Shown here: positions 13,931 through 23,199 of the stretch, one piece after another
How positions within the stretch are numbered: position 1 is the stretch's first letter
How the letters are laid out: each line of letters opens with the position of its first letter
Assembly: GCA_035606355.1 (NCBI GenBank)
Contig: DATNFO010000077.1
Coordinates: forward strand, 1 to 42,008
DNA: 42,008 bases
Origin: Sulfopaludibacter sp035606355
GTDB lineage: Bacteria; Acidobacteriota; Terriglobia; Bryobacterales; Bryobacteraceae
Reading direction: 5' to 3'
Translations under genes and position numbers: made by a program
The notes under the pieces: model-generated
The model's input: only the letters and a program-made list of their open reading frames with translations
The model's database searches: none
Told to the model about the DNA's origin: nothing

Positions 13931-14739
13931 TGAGCCTGCGGCTGATCTCCCTCCTTGTCTTCCCTCTGCTCTCCGTCGCGCAGCCTCAATTCGAAGTGGC
14001 TTCCATTAAAATGTCCAGCGGACCGGGTCCCATTCGCTTCAGCGGCGGTCCGGAAACCGAAACTCCCACCCGTGTTACCGGACGGCGTCAAACCCTCTTC
14101 AATCTGATTTGCCAAGCCTATGGCGTCCCTGGCTATCTCGTCGCCGGGCCCGAATGGCTCGCCACGCAAACTCCGGGGACGCCCCGGTTCGATTTCGACG
14201 CCAACGTTCCGCTGGAAGCGACGCGCGCTGAATTCGGACTCATGCTGCAGCGCTTTCTCGCCGAACGATTTGCGCTTCAAACACACCGCGAGCGGCGCGA
14301 AAGCACCGTCCTCCACCTGAAACTCGGAAAAGACGCGCCCAAACTGCACGCCAACACGGACCCGCCCGCCCCCGAAGGGACGCCCATCAAACTCGGGCCG
14401 CCCGGGCCCGACGGCTTCCCGACCGTGCCGCCCGGCCTCTCTAACCTGCTCCCGAAGCAGGACGCCAACGGAATGCAGTTGAAATTCGTGCGCGTCGATA
14501 TGGCGAGACTGGCTCTGAACATCGCCAATCTGCAGTCTCAGCCGGCAGTTGACGATACCGGATTAAACGGCAACTACGATTTCATCCTTCGCTTCGCGTT
14601 CGGCGGTGCCAGCGACAACACCGAGCCGGACCTTCCGACGGCCATTCAGGAGCAGCTCAACCTAAAACTCGTCCCCGGCAAAGCGCCCGTCGAATTCCTC
14701 GTAGTCGATCGCGCCGCGAAGCTGCCCACCGGCAACTAA
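13930..14739 (+). CDS. TIGR03435-type secreted protein
   Basis: About 269 residues from a TTG at 13930 that gives a normal signal peptide (SLRLISLLVFPLLSVAQ). An in-frame TTG at 13888 would add 14 residues. QFEVASIKMS after the signal, NLICQAYGVPGYLVAGPEW, LQRFLAERFALQTHRE and a late GLNGNYDF / QLNLKLVPGKAPVEFLVVD are hallmarks of TIGR03435, a family expanded in soil acidobacteria. Function unknown. It is probably periplasmic, and its closeness to the TonB receptor suggests a shared surface role. Confidence 0.85.
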   Translation: MSLRLISLLVFPLLSVAQPQFEVASIKMSSGPGPIRFSGGPETETPTRVTGRRQTLFNLICQAYGVPGYLVAGPEWLATQTPGTPRFDFDANVPLEATRAEFGLMLQRFLAERFALQTHRERRESTVLHLKLGKDAPKLHANTDPPAPEGTPIKLGPPGPDGFPTVPPGLSNLLPKQDANGMQLKFVRVDMARLALNIANLQSQPAVDDTGLNGNYDFILRFAFGGASDNTEPDLPTAIQEQLNLKLVPGKAPVEFLVVDRAAKLPTGN

Positions 14740-14747
14740 CGCGAGCA

Positions 14748-14777
14748 TTGACCCCCGCGCCTCGCGCGCCCTACAAT
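14748..14777 (+). promoter_or_regulatory. Sigma-70-like promoter of the Rrf2-cysK operon
   Basis: TTGACC at 14748-14753 and TACAAT at 14772-14777 with an 18-bp spacer, 36 bp before the Rrf2 ATG. Both hexamers are close to consensus. Confidence 0.6.
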
Positions 14778-14813
14778 CTCTAGTAGGATCAAGGTGATTC
14801 CCCGCTCAATCCC

Positions 14814-15239
14814 ATGAACATCTCTGTGAAAGGCGAGTATGCCCTCCAGGCCATCTTCGATCTCGCTACCCAACCTCCCGGCGAACCCGTCAAAATTGCC
14901 GATATTGCGCGGCGCCAGAAGATTCCGCAGAAATTTCTCGAGCTGATTCTCGCCGGACTCAAACAGGCAGGCTTCGTGGAATCGCGCCGCGGCGCCGAAG
15001 GCGGCTACCTGCTCGCGCGCGAGCCCGATACTCTCACTGTCGGCGAAGTTCTGCGATTCGTCGAAGGCCCGCAGTCCAACAAATCCCGGCCGCGCCGCAA
15101 AGCCGACACTCCGTTCACCGACATGTGGAACCAGGTGGATTCCGCCATCGGCCATATCATTGACCGCACAACGTTCGCCGACCTTCTGCGCGCGTGGAGC
15201 GACAAGCAGAACAAATTCGTCCTGAACTGGGAGATCTGA
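14814..15239 (+). CDS. Rrf2-family regulator, CymR-like (no cysteines)
   Basis: 141 residues beginning MNISVKGEYALQAIFDLA, the Rrf2 signature. The winged HTH spans about 10-60 (IADIARRQKIPQKFLELIL) and ends with the GGYLLAR wing. It contains no cysteine, so it cannot ligate an Fe-S cluster as IscR does. It is more like CymR, which represses cysteine-supply genes in complex with CysK. Its stop is immediately followed by cysK, which supports control of cysteine synthesis. That partnership is inferred, not shown. Confidence 0.85.
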   Translation: MNISVKGEYALQAIFDLATQPPGEPVKIADIARRQKIPQKFLELILAGLKQAGFVESRRGAEGGYLLAREPDTLTVGEVLRFVEGPQSNKSRPRRKADTPFTDMWNQVDSAIGHIIDRTTFADLLRAWSDKQNKFVLNWEI

Positions 15240-16202
15240 TTGAGAGTCTACGACGACAATTCCCTGAGCATTGGGCGCACTCCGCTTGTGCGTCTCAACC
15301 GCGTCACCGACGGGGCCAAAGCTAACGTCCTCGTCAAGGTCGAAGGCCGCAACCCCGCGTATTCCGTGAAGTGCCGCATCGGCGCGGCCATGGTGTGGGA
15401 CGCCGAAAAGCGCGGAATTCTCAAGCCCGGCAAAGCGCTCATCGAGCCGACCAGCGGCAACACCGGCATCGCGCTGGCATTCGTCGCCGCCGCGCGCGGC
15501 TACCCGATCACGCTCACCATGCCGGAGACCATGTCCACTGAGCGACGGAAAGTGCTCAAGGCGCTCGGCGCCAACCTGATCCTCACCGAGGGCTCGGAGG
15601 GCATGGACGGCGCTATTTCCAAAGCCGAAGAGATCGTGGCGAGTGACCCCAACCGATTCGTCCTGCTTCAGCAGTTTAAGAATCCGGCCAATCCGGAGAT
15701 TCATTTCCGAACTACCGGCCCGGAGGTTTGGGAAGATACGGATGGCGCAATCGATGTCTTCGTCTCCGGAATCGGCACAGGCGGAACCATCACCGGGGTG
15801 TCGCGTTATATCAAAAAGGAAAAGAAAAAGAAGATTGTCTCGGTGGGTCTGGAGCCCACCGGCAGCCCCGTCATTTCCCAGCATTTGGCAGGGCAGCCCA
15901 TGCGCCCGGGTCCGCACAAGATACAAGGCGTCGGCGCCGGCTTCATTCCAGACACGCTGGACCTCTCGATGGTGGACCGCGTCGAACTCATCAGCAATGA
16001 GGAATCGCTGGAAATGGCGCGCCGGCTGGCCCGCGAAGAAGGTATCCTGGCTGGTATCTCCTCCGGCGCAGCGGTCGCTGGAGCGGTGCGTCTGGCCAAA
16101 CTTCCGGAATTCGCGGGAAAGACCATCGTCACAGTCCTGCCCGATGCCGCCGAGCGCTATCTCAGCACAGTTTTGTTCGAAGGGTTGTTTGATGAGAGGT
16201 AA
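15240..16202 (+). CDS. cysK: Cysteine synthase A (O-acetylserine sulfhydrylase)
   Basis: 320 residues from a TTG directly after the Rrf2 stop (TGATTG), so probably coupled. PLP-binding Lys44 lies in YSVKCRIGA, the phosphate/substrate loop TSGNTG is at 71-76, and GIGTGGT is near 177. A KIQGVGAGFIP segment is typical of CysK. It makes cysteine from O-acetylserine and sulfide. The length is normal, and it forms a bicistron with the Rrf2 regulator. Confidence 0.92.
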   Translation: MRVYDDNSLSIGRTPLVRLNRVTDGAKANVLVKVEGRNPAYSVKCRIGAAMVWDAEKRGILKPGKALIEPTSGNTGIALAFVAAARGYPITLTMPETMSTERRKVLKALGANLILTEGSEGMDGAISKAEEIVASDPNRFVLLQQFKNPANPEIHFRTTGPEVWEDTDGAIDVFVSGIGTGGTITGVSRYIKKEKKKKIVSVGLEPTGSPVISQHLAGQPMRPGPHKIQGVGAGFIPDTLDLSMVDRVELISNEESLEMARRLAREEGILAGISSGAAVAGAVRLAKLPEFAGKTIVTVLPDAAERYLSTVLFEGLFDER

Positions 16203-16204
16203 GT

Positions 16205-16243
16205 AGCGGGCGCATTTGGGTGATAGGGGTGAGTGCGCCCGCT
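16205..16243. repeat. 10-bp inverted repeat after cysK
   Basis: AGCGGGCGCA (16205-16214) and TGCGCCCGCT (16234-16243) are perfect inverted arms around a 19-bp loop, starting 2 bp after the cysK stop. No T-run follows. This may be a transcript 3' hairpin or a regulator site for the next gene. Confidence 0.5.
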
Positions 16244-16287
16244 GTCGTAACGGGGATTTAATTAGAGGACGAAGAAAAGAACTGCCG

Positions 16288-17112
16288 ATGTTACAGCCGC
16301 GGCCGATAATTTCAGTTAGCTCTTTAGGGCTACTCTTCGTGGGTATCCTGGCCGCGCAGGACCCGCCTCCCCAACAGCCGGCGGCGCCGCCTGCGCCCGC
16401 GGTTCTCCAAAACGAAGGCAAGCCGATTTCCGTCCCGTACGCGTGTACCGCCGAAGACATCCGTTCCGCCGGCTTGAGTTGCTCGGAAGACCAGCCCTGC
16501 GCCATTTTTCTGGAAGTGACCGCGGCCACGGAGCATGCCGGACAGATCTTCGTTCTGGGAAACATCCATACGGAGGCTGTAACGCTGTACTCCGTCCTGC
16601 TCGCCAGCGCGGACGACGGAAAGACCTGGAGCGAAGCGTATGCCCGCATCCCCGCGGCCGGGCTGGATCGCATTCAGTTTCTGAACGCGCAAGACGGCTG
16701 GATCAGCGGCGAAGAGCTCTCCCCTCTTCCGCAGAATCCGTTCTTCCTCATTACAGGAGATGGAGGCAAAACCTGGCGCCAGCGCCCGCTCTTCGCCGAG
16801 GAATCCGATAACCGGTTCGGCTCGGTCCTGCAAGTCGCATCCGACGGCAAGACCAACCTCGCCGCTATCGTTGATCGAGGGCAGGGTAGCGACACGCGCT
16901 ATGTGCTTTTTCTGTCGGATGACGCAGGCGCCACCTGGCAAATCAAACAGGAAAGCAGTAAGGCGATCCAACTCCCCCGGACGCTGTCGCCGGCGCCGCC
17001 TCCGTCACTAAAAGTAAGAGTCGAACCCGCAACGAAATCGTTCGTGGTGGAGCGCCAGGGAGGCGTCATAGCGCGGTTCGCGATCCAGCTATCGCCGTGT
17101 AAGCCGGAGTAG
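16288..17112 (+). CDS. Exported BNR/Ycf48-like beta-propeller protein
   Basis: 274 residues from ATG 16288. A hydrophobic N-terminus (ISVSSLGLLFVGILAAQ) serves as signal, followed by a Pro/Ala-rich linker. Asp-box-like repeats follow: SADDGKTWSEA, TGDGGKTWRQR and SDDAGATWQIK, as in BNR/sialidase or Ycf48-type propellers. Four Cys near residues 50-75 (YACTAEDI..SCSEDQPC) may form disulfides. There are too few repeats for a full sialidase and no catalytic set is visible, so it is probably a binding protein. Confidence 0.7.
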   Translation: MLQPRPIISVSSLGLLFVGILAAQDPPPQQPAAPPAPAVLQNEGKPISVPYACTAEDIRSAGLSCSEDQPCAIFLEVTAATEHAGQIFVLGNIHTEAVTLYSVLLASADDGKTWSEAYARIPAAGLDRIQFLNAQDGWISGEELSPLPQNPFFLITGDGGKTWRQRPLFAEESDNRFGSVLQVASDGKTNLAAIVDRGQGSDTRYVLFLSDDAGATWQIKQESSKAIQLPRTLSPAPPPSLKVRVEPATKSFVVERQGGVIARFAIQLSPCKPE

Positions 17113-17162
17113 TCCGGAGACCGGCCGCTCCGCCCATCGTGGTATCGTCATTCTTCCGCACA

Positions 17163-18770
17163 ATGCGCCGGCCGTTCCTCCTCATCGCGCTCGTCGTTGC
17201 CTCCTTTCTGATCTTTCGATCCCTCCCTGCCGGACTCGCCTCTGCCTACCTCGATCCGGTCGGACGAATCATCGCGCAGGACGAAGCGTTGTACGCATCC
17301 ACGTCGATCCATATGGCGCAATCGGGCGACTGGCTCACGCCGATGTTCCTGAACCGGCCGGCGCTATATAAGCCGCCGCTGCTTCCCTGGCTCGCCGCCG
17401 CTTCCGTAAAACTGTTCGGCATTTCGCGCACGCCGCTACGCCTGCCCGCCGCGATCCTTTGCGGACTTGCCGCGGGGCTCATCTTCCTCTGGATCGCTGA
17501 ACTTGCTTCGTGGCAATGCGCCCTGTGCGGAGTTGCCCTTCTGGCGGCCAGCCGACTCTTCACCATCGCCGGAGCCGCGTGCCTCACCGATGGGCTTCTC
17601 GTCGCTTTTTTCATTGCCGCGATGTACGCGTTATTCTCCGACCCCTGGCTTGAATCGCGCGCCGCCTTCTGGACGTTCGCCGGCGCAGTTGCCGCATCCG
17701 TGCTCACCAAGAGCATCGCCGGGATTTTGCCGTTGATCGTGCTCGTCCTCTATTCTGTGACAGCTCCGTCGAAGTACAAGCCCGCGCTCTCGCGCGTCGC
17801 GCTTGTCGCCCTCGCCGCCGCGGCTCTGGTAGCGCCGTGGTACGCCTGGCAGTTCGCGACGCACCCTCGCTGGTTTTGGACCGACCACTTTCTGGTCGAA
17901 ATCTTCGGATATGGAACCGGCGCTCCGCCGCAGACCTCAAATGAAAACCGCTTCGCGTTCTACCTGTTGCGGCTGCCGCTCACAGATCCGGTGCTCGTCG
18001 CGCTCGCGCTCGCCGGCGTCCCGGCATTCTTCGCCGCGCTTCGCAAGCGCACTCCGGAGGCATCGCTGCTCGCCTGTTGGATCATCGTGGTGCTCGCTTC
18101 CGTCTTCGGCTGGTCCTATCGCAACCTCACGTATTTGCTGCCTCTATTTCCTGCGCTCGCGATCGTCGCCATGGCTTATGGCCCGTTCGCGAAGATGACG
18201 CCCGCGTGGTGGATGTTCCCGCTTACCGCCGCCGCCATTGGGCTCAAGTTCATCGCGCCGCTGAGCCCGTGGGGGATTCCGACCGCACCCTCACACGTGC
18301 CCGCGGCGCCCTCTCTCACCGCCTACTGTGAACTGCATCGCGGCAACGGCCTTCTCATCGTCGATCCCGACGACGAGCTGTTTGCCGCGGATCTGCCACT
18401 GCCGCGCATCCGCTACGTTTGGCGAGGCGAACCGCCGCAACCCGGCCGCTACGCACTCGATTTCGCGGATATGGGCATCACTCTGAGCGTCGCGCAGTTC
18501 GACGACCTTCCCAAACTGCGGCCGGCATTCCGCCGCAAATTGCGCGAGTGGGGAGTCGACGCGGACCCGATCGGCACTGTCATCTACTATTCCGATCCGG
18601 CGCAGATCGCCAGCCTCGTGGCTGCTCACCCGGACAGCGACTTCCTGCTTCCGCACGATGCCGCGCCCGCTTCCACGCACGTGCTCGTCAATGCGCCGGA
18701 CGGACAGGTGCTGATGCTGTCGCGCGATCCCAAGCCTGCGCCTGCGCCCGCCTGGACATGCAATCCGTAA
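17163..18770 (+). CDS. ArnT/PMT-like membrane glycosyltransferase (GT-C)
   Basis: 535 residues from ATG 17163 (a GTG at 17139 is also possible). About 10-11 hydrophobic segments fill the first 390 residues. The first periplasmic loop has DEALYASTSIHMAQSGDWLTP...NRPALYKPPL.PWL, the ArnT/PF13231 signature with the acidic catalytic residue in the QDEALY segment. The C-terminal 150 residues form a soluble domain. It probably transfers a sugar from a polyprenyl-phosphate donor to a lipid or protein outside the membrane. It converges with the next gene with a 4-bp gap. Confidence 0.8.
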   Translation: MRRPFLLIALVVASFLIFRSLPAGLASAYLDPVGRIIAQDEALYASTSIHMAQSGDWLTPMFLNRPALYKPPLLPWLAAASVKLFGISRTPLRLPAAILCGLAAGLIFLWIAELASWQCALCGVALLAASRLFTIAGAACLTDGLLVAFFIAAMYALFSDPWLESRAAFWTFAGAVAASVLTKSIAGILPLIVLVLYSVTAPSKYKPALSRVALVALAAAALVAPWYAWQFATHPRWFWTDHFLVEIFGYGTGAPPQTSNENRFAFYLLRLPLTDPVLVALALAGVPAFFAALRKRTPEASLLACWIIVVLASVFGWSYRNLTYLLPLFPALAIVAMAYGPFAKMTPAWWMFPLTAAAIGLKFIAPLSPWGIPTAPSHVPAAPSLTAYCELHRGNGLLIVDPDDELFAADLPLPRIRYVWRGEPPQPGRYALDFADMGITLSVAQFDDLPKLRPAFRRKLREWGVDADPIGTVIYYSDPAQIASLVAAHPDSDFLLPHDAAPASTHVLVNAPDGQVLMLSRDPKPAPAPAWTCNP

Positions 18771-18774
18771 GCGC

Positions 18775-20349
18775 CTATTTCCGCACGGGAACGCGGTGAA
18801 ACGGCCCGAGTAGTCCGAACACGCCAACCGAGTTTGTCGTGCCTACAAATACCTTGCCGTTGGCAATCGCAGGCACAATGAACTTGTTGCCAACGCCGAA
18901 ATGGTCGCGGCCGCCCGGCGCCTGATCGCTGTTGTACAACTCCGTCGCCACGTTCGATGCCAGGTATGCATGCAGCACCGCCGTGCCTGAGTTCTCCACG
19001 GCCCAAACGATGCCGTCCTTGGCGCCGTTCGCCGAAATCGCCGGAGTCGCGCCCGGGTAGGGAAACGTTGTTGCCGATCTTGCCGCCGCCGAAAAGGCTC
19101 CGCCGCGAAACGCGAACGCCCGCAGTGAATCGCCCACGCCGCCGTAATACATCTGCCCGTTGAACCATGCCGGGCTCGACCATGCGCCGGAGGGAAGCGC
19201 ATTCGGCAACAACTGATAGATGGCATCCATGCCCGGATTGAACTTGCCCATGTTCGCCTGATCCAGAACGTAGATGTTCCGATCTTTTCCGGCGCCTATG
19301 GTCAGCGAGACCATCTGCCCGCTGCCGTTGTCCAGCGGAGGAGTCAGCATCAATCCTCCCGATCCAAGATCGACATCGCCATTCGATTCGGAAACTGTAT
19401 TCACCATGGTGAAGTAATCCGCTACGGCAAGCGAGCCCGAGTCCGCCGTAGACACTTTCACAAACGCATTGCCGAAGTCGCCTTTCGAAGGAAAGCCGGA
19501 CGCCGTAAGAGCCACGTCGAACGTGCCATTCCCCGTCAGGAGATACACGTTGCCGTTGGCATCAGCCGCCGGACCCGCACCCGACGCCCAAATGCCGCCA
19601 TCGTTGCCGTTCGGCGCCAGGTTCAGGACGCCGCGCTGCGCCAGTGTTTTCTCGTCGTAGCTCAACACCCAGCCTGCGTACGCGCCGCCATCGCAGTGCG
19701 ATCCCCACGTCGTGTACACTACTCCGTTCGCGATCAGCAGACCGGGCCGTGCGGTATGCACGGAGGAATCGAACGTGTTCTCCGCGCCCTTACCCGGATA
19801 CGCCGCTGCGATCTCCACCGGGCCGCCGAACTGCTCGGAGAGCGTCGCCAGATCCAGCGCATGAAGGCGATGATGATACTTCCGCGATCCGTCCCTGGAC
19901 TGCGCGATCGCATAGATAGTGCCTGCGGGGCCCACGGAGCGGTCGATCGCGGGAGTGGCTGTGATCCCGATCTCCGGGGTCACCTGCTCGCATCCGTGAT
20001 CGTCGCTCGGAACTTCACCCGGCGGCAGCAGCGACACCTGTCGCAGCTTCGCAAAAGTATCCGCGTCGAAGGCGTACAAACTGCCGTGCTCCGTGGCGAC
20101 ATACAGGATATTGTGAATGCCGTCGCCCGGAATGTTTACCGCGGAGACGTAAAGCGGCTGAGCATCCACCTTCCCATCGACCGCCAGCACCGCTACTAAA
20201 CCGAAGCGTGTCTCCTTCACATTTCCCGGATTCAGGATCCGTTCGTTCAGGTTGGCGCCGGTCCGCGCGTTATCGTTGTGCCACGTGAGAATGTCCGCCT
20301 GCCCCCACGCCGCCAGAACGCAAGCCACCCCAAGCACCGCGACCCTCAT
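18775..20349 (-). CDS. Exported PQQ-like beta-propeller protein
   Basis: 524 residues from ATG 20349 with a signal peptide (MRVAVLGVACVLAAWGQA). Blade-like repeats recur, for example YVATEHGSLYAFDADTF, NGNVYLLTGNGTFD, RNIYVLDQANMG and GKVFVGTTNSVGVFG. These are typical of PQQ-like/pyrrolo-quinoline quinone repeat proteins. No dehydrogenase active-site motif is evident. Probably a periplasmic or surface scaffold protein. Confidence 0.75.
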   Translation of the reverse strand: MRVAVLGVACVLAAWGQADILTWHNDNARTGANLNERILNPGNVKETRFGLVAVLAVDGKVDAQPLYVSAVNIPGDGIHNILYVATEHGSLYAFDADTFAKLRQVSLLPPGEVPSDDHGCEQVTPEIGITATPAIDRSVGPAGTIYAIAQSRDGSRKYHHRLHALDLATLSEQFGGPVEIAAAYPGKGAENTFDSSVHTARPGLLIANGVVYTTWGSHCDGGAYAGWVLSYDEKTLAQRGVLNLAPNGNDGGIWASGAGPAADANGNVYLLTGNGTFDVALTASGFPSKGDFGNAFVKVSTADSGSLAVADYFTMVNTVSESNGDVDLGSGGLMLTPPLDNGSGQMVSLTIGAGKDRNIYVLDQANMGKFNPGMDAIYQLLPNALPSGAWSSPAWFNGQMYYGGVGDSLRAFAFRGGAFSAAARSATTFPYPGATPAISANGAKDGIVWAVENSGTAVLHAYLASNVATELYNSDQAPGGRDHFGVGNKFIVPAIANGKVFVGTTNSVGVFGLLGPFHRVPVRK

Positions 20350-20433
20350 GCCCCATACGTAACATGGATGCCCTCGCGGATAGCGCGAGGATTCGCACAA
20401 GACGGGGCAGCACTGAGCGATTGTTACGCGCTA

Positions 20434-22242
20434 TTAGGCAGCCCGCTCCTGATCCTTGTACTGCAACTGGTAGAGCTTCCAATAAATGCCGCGCTCCGCC
20501 AGCAATTCCTGATGCGTTCCGCTCTCCCGCAACTGGCCTTTGTGCATCGCCAGAATGCGATCCGCCCGCTGAATCGTGCTCAGCCGGTGCGCGATCACAA
20601 TGCTTGTGCGTCCGGTGACCATTCTCCCGAGCGCCTCGCGCACGCGCATTTCGGTGTCGGTATCGACGCTCGAAGTGGCTTCGTCCAAAATCAGGTATCG
20701 CGGATTATGCGCCAGCGCTCGCGCAAAGCTGATCAATTGTTTCTGCCCCGTGCTCAACCCGCCGCCGCGTTCGCGAATGGGGTGCGCGAAGCCTTGGGGT
20801 AGCGCGCGCACGAAATCCAGCAGATTCACCTGTTCGGCCGCGGCTTCTACTTCCTGCTGCGCAATTCCTTCAGTGCCCAGCCGTATGTTCTCTTCCACCG
20901 TTCCCGTGAACAGGTACGGGTCCTGCAAGACCACGCCGAACTGCCGCCGCAACTCGAGCGGATCCAGTTCCCGCACGTCCACTCCGCCCACGCGAATGGC
21001 CCCGCGCTGCACATCGTAGAAGCGCAGCAGAAGGCTGATCAGCGTCGTCTTCCCCGCGCCCGTGTGCCCCACCACCGCGATGGTCTCGCCGGGCTCTATG
21101 CGGAAGCTCACGTCGCGGAGCACCCAATCTTCGTCCTTGTATGCAAACCAGACGCGATCGAACTCGATCGCTTGAATCGCCGTTCCGGCGGCGCGCGGCG
21201 ACACGGGGGCTACCAGGCGCGGGCGCTCGTCCAGCAGTTTGAAAATGCGCTCGCTGGACGCCATAGCTCCCTGCAGAATGTTGTACTTCTCGCTGAGGTC
21301 CTGAATCGGGCGGAAAAACCGCAAGCCGTACTGCAGGAACGCGGCTACCACGCCGAGCGTCAGGGCCCCGCTTTGCACCCGAAAGCCGCCGTATGTCAGA
21401 ATTCCGGCGAGCGCCAGCATGCTGATGAACTCCACCACCGGATAGAACCAGCCATACGCCGTGATGGCGTCTTTGTATGCCTCCATGTGCTCGCGATTGA
21501 CGCCTTCGAATTCCACCGCACTCCGCGCCTCGCGATTGAAGAGTTGCAGCACGACAATTCCGGTGATGTGCTCCTGCAGGTAAGAGTTGATCTTCGCGAT
21601 GGCAACGCGAATTCGCCGGTAGCTCTCTGTTACACTCCGCCGAAAAATCACCGTCGTCAAAATGACGAATGGCATCGCGGCCATCATGATGCCCGTCAAT
21701 AGCAGGCTGAGGCGCGACATAATCGCGACAATGAAGCCGAGCACCAGTACGTCGCCGAGTATGGTCACCAGTCCGGACGCGAACAAGTCATTCAGTACAT
21801 CCACGTCTGTGGTGACGCGTGTAACCAGCCGGCCGACGGGGTTGCGGTCGTAAAACGCCAGGTCAAGATCCTGCAAATGAGACATCAACTGCTTTCGTAA
21901 ATCGAACATCGCAAGCTGCCCGGTATATTGCATCAGGTAGGTTTGCGCGAACTCCGTGACAAACGTGCCCGCCAGTACGCCGAGATACAGTAGGCCGATC
22001 CGCGAGAGGCCCGCCCACGCGTCCGCCGGAAGCCAAGCATCCAGAAACGTAGCCGCTCCATTCGGACGTATGTACTTATCGATGGCGATCTTGGTCAGCA
22101 GCGGACCCATCGTTTGCAGCACGCTCTGCACCAGCAAAAAAACCAGCGAAAGCCCCACCAGGGCGCGGTACGGCCGCATGTATCCCAGCAGTCGCCGCAT
22201 CAGCCGCGAATCGTATGCTTTTCCTAGTACTTCTTCTTCCAC
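20434..22242 (-). CDS. ABC exporter half-transporter (MsbA/LmrA type)
   Basis: 602 residues. An N-terminal six-helix transmembrane domain (about 1-330) is fused to an ATPase domain with Walker A GHTGAGKTT, Q-loop VLQDPYLFTG, signature LSTGQKQ, Walker B YLILDEATSSVD and H-loop IAHRLS. All catalytic motifs are intact. It likely works as a homodimer exporting a lipid, peptide or drug; the substrate is not evident. Divergent from the exosortase gene. Confidence 0.9.
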   Translation of the reverse strand: MEEEVLGKAYDSRLMRRLLGYMRPYRALVGLSLVFLLVQSVLQTMGPLLTKIAIDKYIRPNGAATFLDAWLPADAWAGLSRIGLLYLGVLAGTFVTEFAQTYLMQYTGQLAMFDLRKQLMSHLQDLDLAFYDRNPVGRLVTRVTTDVDVLNDLFASGLVTILGDVLVLGFIVAIMSRLSLLLTGIMMAAMPFVILTTVIFRRSVTESYRRIRVAIAKINSYLQEHITGIVVLQLFNREARSAVEFEGVNREHMEAYKDAITAYGWFYPVVEFISMLALAGILTYGGFRVQSGALTLGVVAAFLQYGLRFFRPIQDLSEKYNILQGAMASSERIFKLLDERPRLVAPVSPRAAGTAIQAIEFDRVWFAYKDEDWVLRDVSFRIEPGETIAVVGHTGAGKTTLISLLLRFYDVQRGAIRVGGVDVRELDPLELRRQFGVVLQDPYLFTGTVEENIRLGTEGIAQQEVEAAAEQVNLLDFVRALPQGFAHPIRERGGGLSTGQKQLISFARALAHNPRYLILDEATSSVDTDTEMRVREALGRMVTGRTSIVIAHRLSTIQRADRILAMHKGQLRESGTHQELLAERGIYWKLYQLQYKDQERAA

Positions 22243-22306
22243 TAATGTCCAGTCTATCGCCCCGCGTTAGCGCGTATCAGCCCGACGGCTAACCCCAAGA
22301 CCTTGC

Positions 22307-22312
22307 TATGAT
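22307..22312 (+). promoter_or_regulatory. Candidate extended -10 of the exosortase operon
   Basis: TTGCTATGAT at 22303-22312 contains an extended -10 (TGnTATGAT) only 17 bp before the exosortase ATG, implying a very short leader. No convincing -35 and no Shine-Dalgarno are visible. Confidence 0.3.
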
Positions 22313-22329
22313 ATCCAGTAGCTTTTTTT

Positions 22330-23199
22330 ATGACCCCCGTAGTGGAAGCCCCTCGGAAGCCCCAGTTGCCATGGACTCAGGTAGCTTGGTTCGGTGCCCT
22401 CGTTGTCGCCTGTTATGCGCCTATTATCTTCAATTTGGCGCGCCAGTGGAGTACCGACGACGATATGGGGCACGGATTCTTTGTCCCGATCATCTCCGGC
22501 TTCATCGTGTGGCAGCGGCGCGCGGAATTAGCGGCTATTAAGCCGCGGCCGAATATGTGGGGACTTCCCGTTGTGATCTGGGGCGCAGTGCAACTGTTTT
22601 TGGGGACACTGGGCGTCGAACTCTTTACCACCCGCATTGCATTGATCGTGACTCTCGCGGGCACGGTACTCCTCCTGGGCGGCTCTCATATGTTCCGGAA
22701 AGTGGCGTTTCCGATTTTCCTGCTGCTCTTCATGGTTCCTATCCCGTCCGTCATCTACAACTCGATCACCTTCCCTCTCCAGATTCTCGCCACCAAACTT
22801 GCGGACAACGCGTTGGACCTGCTGGGTGTTCCAGTGCTCCGCGACGGAAACATTCTGACCTTACCGAACCAAACCCTCTCCGTAGTGGAGGCTTGCAGCG
22901 GCATTCGCTCCCTGCTCTCTCTCACCTTCCTGTCGCTCGTTTACGGCTATTTCTTCGAAAGGAAGCGCTGGATTCGCGTCGTGTTATTTCTGGCCACCAT
23001 TCCCATCGCGATTATCGCCAACGGCAGCCGCGTGACCATTACCGGAATCCTCACCCAAGTCAAGCCGGAACTCGCCGAGGGCTTCTTCCACGAATCTACG
23101 GGATGGGTGATCTTCATGATCGCGCTCGCCATTCTGATCCTGTTCCATCAGGCAGTCGTCCGCACCGTTAATTTCCGCAATCGCAGGACCGCCGCATGA
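22330..23199 (+). CDS. Exosortase (XrtA-like transpeptidase)
   Basis: 289 residues with about eight membrane segments. The exosortase catalytic triad is visible: Cys189 in VVEACSGIRSL, Arg234 in NGSRVTITG and His254 in FHESTGW. These enzymes cleave PEP-CTERM sorting signals at the membrane and attach the product to the surface or an extracellular matrix. The start of the EpsI gene overlaps the stop (ATGA). I see no PEP-CTERM substrate in this window. Confidence 0.92.
   Translation: MTPVVEAPRKPQLPWTQVAWFGALVVACYAPIIFNLARQWSTDDDMGHGFFVPIISGFIVWQRRAELAAIKPRPNMWGLPVVIWGAVQLFLGTLGVELFTTRIALIVTLAGTVLLLGGSHMFRKVAFPIFLLLFMVPIPSVIYNSITFPLQILATKLADNALDLLGVPVLRDGNILTLPNQTLSVVEACSGIRSLLSLTFLSLVYGYFFERKRWIRVVLFLATIPIAIIANGSRVTITGILTQVKPELAEGFFHESTGWVIFMIALAILILFHQAVVRTVNFRNRRTAA

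Noticed and set aside
14736..16673. 645-codon frame antisense to Rrf2 and cysK
   Set aside because: It crosses several convincing genes on the other strand and has no domain.
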